A DNA stretch of 64,000 nucleotides from Planctomycetaceae bacterium (GTDB taxonomy: Bacteria; Planctomycetota; Planctomycetia; Planctomycetales; Planctomycetaceae). The notes beneath the pieces are model-generated. The model saw nothing but the letters and a program-made list of their open reading frames with translations. It searched no databases and was not told the origin of the DNA. Shown here one piece after another: positions 22,307 through 30,055 of this stretch. A program made the translations under genes and the position numbers. How positions within the stretch are numbered: the stretch's first letter is position 1; every line of letters starts with the position of its first letter. The DNA lies in NCBI GenBank assembly GCA_029259845.1, contig JAJDEI010000299.1:1-64000 (forward strand). Direction: 5' to 3'.

Positions 22307-24237
22307 GCCTTCTGCGACTGACCGCCGGGTGTGATATCCAAGCCGCGACCGGCGACGGTCCCGCGCCGGTGGAAATCCTCGCCTATGCCGGGAGGCTGAG
22401 TGGTCGTTCCCGGTTTCGGCCCGGTGGTGGTCGACCTGGCTGGACGGGAACTGGCGGCGGCGATTCCCCTGCTGAGCGATCACGACTCGACCCTCAAGGG
22501 GGTTGTCGGTGCGGGCACTGCGGAGAAGGAATTTGGACGGCTGTTCGTCCGGGGCGGAGTGTCGCCACGGCGGAGGCAGGGCGGCAAATCATCGACCTGC
22601 ACAAAGATGGTTTGCAGTGGCAAGCATCGGTCGGCGTGCGAGTCAAAGCGTCCAAGCGCATCCGCGCGGGCGAAACCATCGAAGTCAGCGGACAACGGAT
22701 CACTGCCCCCGCCGGCGGCATGAAGCTCGGCACGGCGGGACTGCTCAAGGAACTCACTATCACAGCGCTCGGATGCGACGCGGAAACGTCGGTCGCGATC
22801 GCTGCCCAGTACGAAGGATCAAACATGAAGTTCGAGCAATGGTTGTCGGCCCGTGGGTTCTCCCAGGCGACCCTCGACGAAACACAACGGACGAGCCTGC
22901 AGGCGATGTACGACGCCGAACAGACGCAGCCGGACGATCGCATCCGCACGGAGGAACGCGAACGGATCGGCACCATCAACGCGGCCTGTCGCGGAAGCTG
23001 GGGAAGTCATCAGGCCACGGTCGACCGCATGCAGTCCCAAGCCATCGCCGGCGAGATTGAACTGCCGGCGTTGCAGGCGAGCCTGCTGAGCATCATGCGG
23101 ACGTCGCGGCCGGCGGCTCCTACTGGAGGTCCCGGCGGCGACGATCACTCACGTCAGCACATTGAAGCTGCGCTGTTGCTCCGCACCGGCATGGAAGGGC
23201 CGGCGCTGGAAGCCTACGGCGAGCGCGTGGTCAACCAGGCGGGCGAACTGCGCGGATCCTCACTGCCCGAACTGGCGGCGATGGCGCTGCGGCTCGACGG
23301 TATGCCCGTCCCTCGTTCGCGCGACGAGATGATCCGTGCTGCGATGGGCGTCTCGACGCTCAGCCTGCCGACCGCTCTCGGCAACGCGATCAACCGCAGC
23401 CTCATCGCGGCCTATCAGGAAGCCCCGGCGACCTGGCGGTCGTTTGCGGCCGTCCGGGCCGCGAACGACTTCAAAGCCCAAACATCGATCCGCCCGTCGT
23501 TCGTGGGCGAACTGGAGGAAGTCGGAGCCGGTGGCGAACTCAAGCACGGCACGCTTGGGGAAGCCCTGTTCAACGAAAGCGTTGACACCTACGGGAAGAT
23601 GCTCACGCTGACCCGGACAAGCATCATCAATGATGACTTGGGCTTCCTGGACGAAACGGCCCCCGGGATGGCACGGGCCGCGCTCCGCAAGCTGTCGGAC
23701 TTGGTGTGGACGATCATCATGGCTAACGCCGGCAGTCACTTTTCGAGTGGCAACGGCAACGTGCTGACGAGTGGTTCGGCGCTCAGCCTGACCGGTCTGG
23801 AAGCGGGCGTGAAGGCCATGCGGAAACAGGCGGACGCGCAGGGCAACAACATCGACATCGTGCCCAAGACGTTGGTCGTCTCCCCGGACCTCGAAATCAC
23901 CGCCAAGAATCTGCTCAATTCGCAGGAGATTCAGGCGGCCGAAGGCGTGCCGCGCGGAAACGCGCTGCAGAGCGTCGTGAATCTGGAAGTCGGGAGCCGA
24001 CTGTCGAACACGGGCAAATTCAACAACGCCTCGCTGACGCAATGGTTCCTGTTCGGCACGCCGATGGATGTCCCGGTCATCGCCGGCTTCCTCGATGGAC
24101 AGCAGACGCCGAAGACGGATTCCTTCGGCTTCGACGCGACGGTCGACAAGCTGGTTGTTTCGTGGCGCATCTATCACGACTTCGGCGCGGCGCTGGGCGA
24201 TGCCAAAGCGGGCCTGAAAGCCACCGGCGCGGCTTGA
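22303..24237 (+). CDS. phage prohead protease / major capsid fusion, N-part frameshifted
   Basis: A 644-codon frame. The C-terminal 400 residues look like a phage major capsid (Mu gpT-like) protein, with DTYGKMLTLTRTSIINDDLG and a C-terminal WRIYHDFGAA. The N-terminal part resembles a prohead protease, but the family-like sequence (VVVDLAG, AAIPLLSDHDST, GRLFVRGGVS) is read from the +1 frame between about 22399 and 22563; the frame as written gives Gly/Arg-rich nonsense there. An extra G near 22399 and a missing base near 22563 would restore it, bringing the His of LSDHD back. Protease activity is therefore doubtful as sequenced; capsid part intact. GTG start overlaps the previous gene; a terminator follows. 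Confidence 0.7.
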   Translation: MSLLRLTAGCDIQAATGDGPAPVEILAYAGRLSGRSRFRPGGGRPGWTGTGGGDSPAERSRLDPQGGCRCGHCGEGIWTAVRPGRSVATAEAGRQIIDLHKDGLQWQASVGVRVKASKRIRAGETIEVSGQRITAPAGGMKLGTAGLLKELTITALGCDAETSVAIAAQYEGSNMKFEQWLSARGFSQATLDETQRTSLQAMYDAEQTQPDDRIRTEERERIGTINAACRGSWGSHQATVDRMQSQAIAGEIELPALQASLLSIMRTSRPAAPTGGPGGDDHSRQHIEAALLLRTGMEGPALEAYGERVVNQAGELRGSSLPELAAMALRLDGMPVPRSRDEMIRAAMGVSTLSLPTALGNAINRSLIAAYQEAPATWRSFAAVRAANDFKAQTSIRPSFVGELEEVGAGGELKHGTLGEALFNESVDTYGKMLTLTRTSIINDDLGFLDETAPGMARAALRKLSDLVWTIIMANAGSHFSSGNGNVLTSGSALSLTGLEAGVKAMRKQADAQGNNIDIVPKTLVVSPDLEITAKNLLNSQEIQAAEGVPRGNALQSVVNLEVGSRLSNTGKFNNASLTQWFLFGTPMDVPVIAGFLDGQQTPKTDSFGFDATVDKLVVSWRIYHDFGAALGDAKAGLKATGAA

Positions 24238-24273
24238 TCCATTGGCTGCGGCTCGTATGAGCCGTGTCTCCGA

Positions 24274-24313
24274 GCCGCGATGGGGTCCAATCCAGCCCCG
24301 TCGCGGCGTTTTT
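24274..24313 (+). terminator. rho-independent terminator after the capsid gene
   Basis: A GC-rich stem, 24274-24285 paired with 24296-24307 (one G-T-type pair), loops over about 10 bases and is followed by T5 at 24309-24313. It closes the three-gene phage cassette 37 bases after the capsid stop. Confidence 0.75.
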
Positions 24314-24554
24314 GATGGGCAACGGCTGACGACTCTCGACTCAGAACGATCAACGCTCGCCGGGGCGAACGCGCAACTGTCGGTGAATGGCTGGCTGATC
24401 GAGCGGGCGTTGCCGTTGCTGCGGGAAGTCCGGTCGCCAGTTGCAGGGACGGCTTGAGATTTCTCAAGGAATCGCGTCGACGCGCGAGCGCCACCTTCCA
24501 AGCAAGCGGAATCCGGTTTCCTTGGCCGGGTTCATTGCGTTACAGGCGACAGGG
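24314..24554. other. gap after phage cassette, no gene seen
   Basis: A 71-codon frame (24242-24457) spans the terminator and is unlikely to be real. GC content drops toward the convergent DUF4145 gene. Confidence 0.4.
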
Positions 24555-25277
24555 TCAACTCATCTTCGGGGTCTCGCGCGCTGCACGTAGGCGCTCAGCC
24601 TTGATTGGAAGGATGTAGATCGTACTGATTAGACCTTCCACAATAGCAAGACCATCTTCGAGGGCTTCATGCGTGGGCGTTTCCAGTTCGTGAAGAGCTG
24701 AATTTCCCAAATAACGCTCTTCGTGAAGCAGCTCCGCTAGAGACTGCGTCAGTAGGTCCTTCTTCGCCAACTCGTCAATCTTATCGGCCAAAGTCCGACC
24801 GGAAATACCGCTCTCAAGACAGATGGCCTCGACGGTCGCGCGAAGCCCACCGGCCGCCAAAATACGAACGTCGCCATTCATGGCGTGAAGCGTTTCAACG
24901 TACATCTTCCAGACACGTTCGGGAAACGCCGTTGTCCCATCTGTTCGCAGAGCATCACTTTGCAGAATCTGCGGTTCACGTTGTTGTCCGCGAGTGCTGG
25001 GGGCATCTGGGTAGACCTCGAAGCGTCCCTCATCGTCCATTCCGAATTCTGCGATGCTCACAACGTACTTCAACGACTCGCATCCCATGCACTCGACAAA
25101 GCGGTTGTACTCAACGAACTCCGGGGGTTCTTCCTTCGCCTGGTCTTCGTTGTAGTAGACATGCTTGATCTTTTCGTGCAGCACGCGATGCTTTCGCGAT
25201 TGGTGTCCACACGCCGAACAAATCACCCAAACCGTTTCTCTGACAAAGTCTGTTAGCGTGACGGACACCTTGTCCAT
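24555..25277 (-). CDS. zinc-ribbon DUF4145 domain protein
   Basis: A 240-residue cytoplasmic protein. The N-terminus carries a probable zinc site, C20-x2-C23 and C63-x2-C66. The C-terminal half fits DUF4145: LAAGGLRATVEAICLESGI, KIDELAKKDLLTQ, and the closing ERYLGNSALHE segment. DUF4145 domains are often found beside or fused to restriction and other defence proteins, and I recall them being grouped with HEPN-like helical domains. The gene is visibly AT-richer than the core genes, which suggests transfer. It is convergent with the phage cassette and leads the minus-strand cargo group. Defence function is inference. Confidence 0.75.
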   Translation of the reverse strand: MDKVSVTLTDFVRETVWVICSACGHQSRKHRVLHEKIKHVYYNEDQAKEEPPEFVEYNRFVECMGCESLKYVVSIAEFGMDDEGRFEVYPDAPSTRGQQREPQILQSDALRTDGTTAFPERVWKMYVETLHAMNGDVRILAAGGLRATVEAICLESGISGRTLADKIDELAKKDLLTQSLAELLHEERYLGNSALHELETPTHEALEDGLAIVEGLISTIYILPIKAERLRAARETPKMS

Positions 25278-25437
25278 GCTACTGCTCCATTCATCTTTTC
25301 ACTTCAACCGCTCACAAAGCTCGCGTATTGAGCGGCGGTCGAAAGGGCCCATTCGCGGCCGATGGAGGTCGGTAACTTCCGATTCGCCGCAGCCGCCGGC
25401 CCCACGGGTTAACCGCAACGCGAATGTTGAATCGCAA

Positions 25438-25911
25438 TCAGTCTTCGGCGAGGTGGGATTCCGGAGCGTGTGTCGACACACCGCCGCGGCTCTCTTGGGG
25501 ATCAGCCTTTTGCTGCCGCCCTAACTTCATTTCCCGCATCTGAATTTTCACGAGGGCAGCACGCTCCTGCAGGATGCCTCGTCGGACGTCTTGCAGAGCT
25601 TCCGAGAACGGATGCTCTATCGATTGCTCGCCCAGCTCGGACAAGGCTTCGCGGACCCCCCGCTCAATTATGTCGTTCATTTCGAGGAGGGAGTCAAACT
25701 CGTCGACAGTAACGGTCACGATGTGGCGTACGACGACGGGCTTTCCAATCGGTTCCTGCTTGCCGCGCTCGGAAAACGCGGAGAGCGCCCGAAAGAAATT
25801 GCGGAGCCGCGCCACTGGCTCGAAGTACAGACGGACCGCGTCCTTGGCGGTCGCGATCGTGTGCTGAACGAACCAGCGCAGTCCGGTCAGAGTTTGTTCA
25901 TTGCTCGCCAT
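25438..25911 (-). CDS. hypothetical cargo protein
   Basis: A 157-residue protein I do not recognise. The first 50 residues are amphipathic with aromatic residues (RWFVQHTIATAKDAVRLYF), and residues 75-135 look like long, charged helices, perhaps coiled coil. The end is hydrophilic. Its start overlaps the stop of the small membrane protein by about 25 bases, so the two are probably translated together and may work as a pair. Composition is AT-richer than in the core genes. Confidence 0.6.
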   Translation of the reverse strand: MASNEQTLTGLRWFVQHTIATAKDAVRLYFEPVARLRNFFRALSAFSERGKQEPIGKPVVVRHIVTVTVDEFDSLLEMNDIIERGVREALSELGEQSIEHPFSEALQDVRRGILQERAALVKIQMREMKLGRQQKADPQESRGGVSTHAPESHLAED

Positions 25912-26117
25912 GTCGACTTCCCCACAAACGCGACCAAGAGCAACGAGTCGGCCGCGACCAACAGGTACTCGGCGCTCCGCATCACATACAGCAGTACCGG
26001 ATCGGTTCCGTTCTCAAGCCAGTGAACCAATTCGCTGAGGCCGTAGGCCGGCAGGTAGATGATCAGAAATAGGAGCAGGCCCACGAAGACGTGGATCGCG
26101 AATTCCCACAGCACCAA
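25887..26117 (-). CDS. small two-helix membrane protein
   Basis: A 76-residue protein with two hydrophobic segments, about residues 7-30 (IHVFVGLLLFLIIYLPAYG) and 45-65 (VMRSAEYLLVAADSLLLVAF). It is likely an inner-membrane protein with both ends on one side. Its 3' end overlaps the 157-residue gene. Two-helix membrane partners occur in several phage-defence systems as effectors, but the sequence does not match one I know, so that remains a guess from context. Confidence 0.6.
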   Translation of the reverse strand: MVLWEFAIHVFVGLLLFLIIYLPAYGLSELVHWLENGTDPVLLYVMRSAEYLLVAADSLLLVAFVGKSTWRAMNKL

Positions 26118-26189
26118 CAGCGGATGATGATTCTGGCCCTCGTTGCTCGTCCATTCAATTCTACCACACGGGTCAAGCCGGTGCGCGGA

Positions 26190-27082
26190 TCAAGCGTCGT
26201 CGACGCTGGTCCAAAAGTCGTTTTCGTGGACGATGAGCAGCGGGAAGCCGCACCGTCTGACATCGACAGCCTTTTCGACTTTGCGGCCATAGCAGGCGTA
26301 GGCCCACGCTGTGTTCCCTTTCGCGCCGATGATGAGGTAGGAGCAATCGTTCGTGGGACGCGGCAGAAATACACCGCCCAACTTGGTAACAATTTCTGCA
26401 ATCTCTTTGCGAGGGGCGCGCTCGGACTTGCCGGTGAAACTGAACTTGCGGTCGGGGAACGTAATCTCCGGCGCGACACTACAGATGCCCTGAATCGTCA
26501 GCTTCTCCCATGAGTCGGGAATGTCGATCGCACGACCGCCGACAGAAGACAGGAACTCATTGAAGTACAGCACAAGCGTCCGTTCGTTCTCCTCATTGAC
26601 GACACCGTCCGCTAAAGCGGACGTCGCCAGCGATTGCATCTCATCGAACGGCCAGACGGTCCGGAGATGTCTTTGCGGCGCCATCCAGTTCAAAAGCCCG
26701 CGCAGCTCACTTTCGGTGACAGCTCCGTCCGCAGCGATGCCGCCTATGATTCCTTGCAGCCGTTGCATGTCGCTGGTCGCAACGTCGAAGCGCTGATCGG
26801 TCGTCGTCACGCGCTCGCAGAACTGCAACAGTTCTGCTCGCTCCTGATCGTCGATCACTCCGTCTGACAACATCTCTCGAAGCATGGGGACGATTTGTGA
26901 GAACGGATGGTGCTCGAAATGCTCAGCGTTCTCATTGAGCCAGTCCGCCAGCACGACGATTTCGGCGTCCTCGGTGACGCCGTGCCGATGCCGTAGAGCA
27001 AGCCTTCAAGCGTGTGGACCTGTTTGTCGAGCCGACGCGGTCCGGTGAAGTGGTAGTAGTCGGCGTTGTCGTGATTCAGCAT
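26190..27082 (-). pseudogene. BRCT-domain protein with TerB-like repeats, frameshifted
   Basis: Two frames make up one gene. The 5' part starts at ATG 27082 after a good AGAGGA site and reads MLNHDNADYYHFTGPRR to LEGLLYGI. The 3' part, from about 26984 down to 26190, continues in another frame with GVTEDAEIVVLADW. The 254-residue open frame from GTG 26954 is only this second part. It contains acidic helical repeats such as MLSDGVIDDQERAELL, which look TerB-like, then a BRCT domain at about residues 168-250 with FSFTGKS, TKLGGVF and SYLIIGAKG. BRCT domains bind phosphoproteins or DNA ends. One base change near 26980-26985 would restore the reading frame. Confidence 0.7.
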
Positions 27083-27103
27083 GGCTGGTCCTCTCAATCG
27101 AGA

Positions 27104-27274
27104 CTAGCGCTTCTGAACCCTCCGTGTTTTGCTCAACTCCTCAGTCGCGGCATCGTCCAAGCGAAGCCGTATCCAGTCCGTCAGCGTGCGGCGATCCGCT
27201 TCGGCTGCCTCTTCCCATCACAACCGCTGCTGATCGGCACATCGAATGCCGACTTGGTCATCCTTCGTGCTCAT
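27104..27274 (-). pseudogene. small helix-type accessory protein with in-frame stop
   Basis: A 57-codon frame starting ATG 27274 (MSTKDDQVGIRCADQQRL), interrupted by TGA at 27218-27220, and continuing [20 protein letters not shown] to a TAG at 27104. The phrase of an aromatic-acidic helix followed by RTLTDWIRL is what I know from short ribbon-helix-helix-like proteins of mobile elements, and the part after the stop makes the match. Either a point mutation or a sequence error produced the TGA. It lies between the BRCT gene and the divergent tyrosine recombinase, where a regulator of excision would fit. Confidence 0.55.
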
Positions 27275-27450
27275 AAGCATTGGGATACAACGCAGAACAA
27301 AGTTCAGCAAGTCTTTTGACTCGCAATGCTTCACTGTGCTAAACAATGCGAAGCTGATCGTGCGGTGCAGGACGGTCGCTGTTACAATCCATTCGAGCCG
27401 TCCCTTCTGGCTCACCTCAGCCCCTTGGCAGACTGCACCCTGCTCAGGCC

Positions 27451-29032
27451 ATGCCCAAGCGCGTCACCCGCGCAGGGATGCACGCCCCCAAGGAGTGGGA
27501 CACCGCCGAACTCAACCGCCTGCTGGCGTCCGCCCGCAGCATGCCGGGTGACGTGGGAGATATCCCCGCCCGGCTCTGGTTCCCGGCGCTGTTGCTGACG
27601 ACGCTCGATACGATCGCCAGCCCCCGCGAACTGCTGGCCGCTCCCCAGGCCGCCTACAACCACACGCACGGCACGCTGGCGCTGGGACTGCTGATCTACG
27701 AACTGCATCCGCCGGCGCTCGAAGCGATCGACACCATCCGCCGGCACGATCACGCCGAACTGTTCCCCTGGCCGTGGGACAACCCGGCCGGTCCACACTT
27801 CATGCTCTACCGGCGGATGAAGGAACTGCTCTATCGGGCCGGCCTGCCTTACAACCGGACCGCGCTGTTTGAACGGCTACGGGTCACCGCGCGGCGGCGT
27901 CCGGACGTGCTGGGGGAAATCGGCCTGTCCCAACCGGCCGCGCTGCGTGAAGGCAAGCCACGGCTGCCCCGGGCGCGTGACAAGCGACGCTGGACCGAGC
28001 CGATCCCGCATCCGGGGATCCCATCGCCGGCAGTGACGGTGTCGGCCGAAACTGTCCGGGCGCCGGAACCCGATCTTGTGCGGCTGTCGCCGGCCCATCA
28101 CGAGCGGCTGCTGTCGACGTTTCTGGAGGAAACCTACATCCCGCTGCGGATGGCGGACTGTGTGGAAGCGTCGATCGCCGGCCACCGGATGGCGGTCGAC
28201 AAGTTCAGTTGGTTTCTCGGCAGTGAGGCGACCTTCGCTCACTTCACAGACGACCACCTGGAGCGGTTCCTCCCATGGCTCAAAGCGACCGGCTCGCGTG
28301 AGAACGTCACCCTGCAACAAATACATTGCCTGTCTGTTGGCGCTTTGGCGGTACGCCTGGAAAAAGAATCGCGTCGACGAACTGCCGCGCGACGTCAGGA
28401 AGCTGAAAATCTCCAAGCGGGTGCCCAGGGCGTGGACATTGGACGAACTTGGCCGCATCCTCCGCGCGGCGGATGAGACGGAAGGCACGGTGTGCGGCCT
28501 TCCCGCGGGGCGGTTCTGGCCGGCCCTCGTGTTGACCTGCTACTACACCGGTTTCCGCATCGGCGCGGTCATGCAACTGCGGGCGGCGGACTTCGACCCG
28601 CAGACCCGCACGATCGACGTCCCGGCGGCGATGCAGAAGCATCGGGCCGAACAGGTGCTGCGGCTTCCCCGTGACGGGGCTGACGCCATCGCGGCGATGG
28701 GGCCGCTGACGGATCGGGAACGGCTCTTCCCCTGGCCGTACGACGGAAAGGGCACGACGCACTTTCTCCTCAAGCATTTCAAGCGGATTCTGGCCCGCGC
28801 CGACGTCCCGCTTCGGCGTGGCGAAGGATTCCACAAGCTGCGGAAGACATCGGCCAGCTATCTGGCGAAGGCCACCGACGAACGGACCGCGCAAGACCAC
28901 TTGGGGCATTCGGCGCTGTCCGTCACCGCCCTCTATCTCGACCCGCGCATCGTGCGACGCCAGCACACGTCGGAACTGATGGAGCGCCCGGAGTGGCGCA
29001 TCGTCAGCAATGAGACGGAGGGCGCGGCATGA
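27451..29032 (+). pseudogene. tyrosine recombinase (phage integrase family), frameshifted
   Basis: The 5' frame runs 27451 to about 28314 and the 3' frame from there to 29032; an extra base near 28314 separates them (as if an extra C preceded the AAC of NKYIACLLALWRYAW). Joined, the protein has about 525 residues. The C-terminal catalytic domain is complete: first Arg in TGFRIGAVM (codon 28556), HKLR (28832-28843), HLGH (28898-28909) and the nucleophile Tyr in ALYLD (28934). The N-terminal 150 residues look like a degenerate copy of that domain (FPWPWDNPAG versus FPWPYDGKG). The 3' end overlaps the HNH gene by ATGA. The function would be integration or excision of the island. Confidence 0.75.
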
Positions 29033-29994
29033 ACTGTGAGCGACGGCGCAAGCTGCGACTGATGTTGCTGGTTCACGATCCGCATTGCTGGTTCTGCGGC
29101 AAGTATCTGACGAAGGACACGTCGACCATCGACCATTTGGAGCCTCGCTGCGAAGGCGGCCCCGATCAGCCCCACAACTTCCGGCTGTCCTGTCGCGTGT
29201 GCAATCAGGCCAAACCCGATCACCCGATCGAACGACTTGTCTGCCCGCTGCCGCGTGGCGTGGGCGTCTTTCCGCTGTCCGTTCTGCCCAAGGATGCTGC
29301 CGTGTCCAAAGCCACGTTCAACTATCAGGTTGTCGCAAACACCACCGTTCGCAAACGGGTCCGCGAACAGGCCAAACAGATTCACACGCTGTTGCAAAAA
29401 TCAGCGGAGGCGATGGTGGAAATCGGCCAGCGGCTGGAAGAGGTGAAAGAGTCGCTGGGCACGACCCATTTCCGCGTGTGGCTCAAAGCCGAATTCGGCT
29501 GGAATGGTCCGATCGCCTACAACTACATGCAGGCGGCGCGAAAGTTTGGCGACTTGGACTTCCTGCCCAACTTCGAGCTGGCCGCGCTCATCAAGCTGGC
29601 CCGCAAGAACATCCCGGACGAAGCGGTCAACGAGGCGATCGACGTCGCCCGCGCCGGGGAGCAGGTGACCAGCAAACGGGCCGTCGACATCATCCAGCAA
29701 CACGCGCCCCAGCCGACGCGCGTCGATGCCGGCCGCCCGCGACAAAAAGCTGCGGCCGGAACGCCGGAACGGAAACCGGACGTGAATGCCCTGGACTCGC
29801 TGCGGCAGTCGCTGGATGCGTTCTCCCGCAACCTTGAAACCATCGCGGTCGGTCTGAGTCGAGACGACCGCGAAGCCCTCGCCGATTGGTTCCTGCAACT
29901 GGTGATGCAGTTGAAATCGTTGCCCGAACCGAAGCCGGCCCGGAAGGCGGCCCGCACACGCCGGCCGCGCCGCAAGTCGGCCGCGGCCGCCTAA
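29029..29994 (+). CDS. HNH domain fused to DUF3102-like domain
   Basis: A 321-residue protein with two domains. Residues 1-70 form an HNH zinc nuclease fold: C20-x2-C23, then D35-H36 in STIDHLEPR, N50 in PHNFRLSC, and C55-x2-C58. Residues 100-230 match DUF3102-type phage proteins, with VEIGQRLEEVKESLG, FRVWLKAEF and YNYMQAARKF. The C-terminus is basic (KPARKAARTRRPRRK), which suggests DNA binding. It overlaps the tyrosine recombinase (ATGA) and precedes the serine recombinase by about 60 bases, so the three are likely one operon. It may nick or bind the recombination substrate; this is inference. Confidence 0.75.
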   Translation: MNCERRRKLRLMLLVHDPHCWFCGKYLTKDTSTIDHLEPRCEGGPDQPHNFRLSCRVCNQAKPDHPIERLVCPLPRGVGVFPLSVLPKDAAVSKATFNYQVVANTTVRKRVREQAKQIHTLLQKSAEAMVEIGQRLEEVKESLGTTHFRVWLKAEFGWNGPIAYNYMQAARKFGDLDFLPNFELAALIKLARKNIPDEAVNEAIDVARAGEQVTSKRAVDIIQQHAPQPTRVDAGRPRQKAAAGTPERKPDVNALDSLRQSLDAFSRNLETIAVGLSRDDREALADWFLQLVMQLKSLPEPKPARKAARTRRPRRKSAAAA

Positions 29995-30055
29995 TCGGCG
30001 TTCCCCCGTCTCGACGATTTCCCATAGAACACGCAACCCCTGAAAGGCATCACTC

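Noticed and set aside
24242-24457. A 71-codon frame after the capsid gene.
   Set aside because: It runs through the terminator hairpin at 24274-24313.
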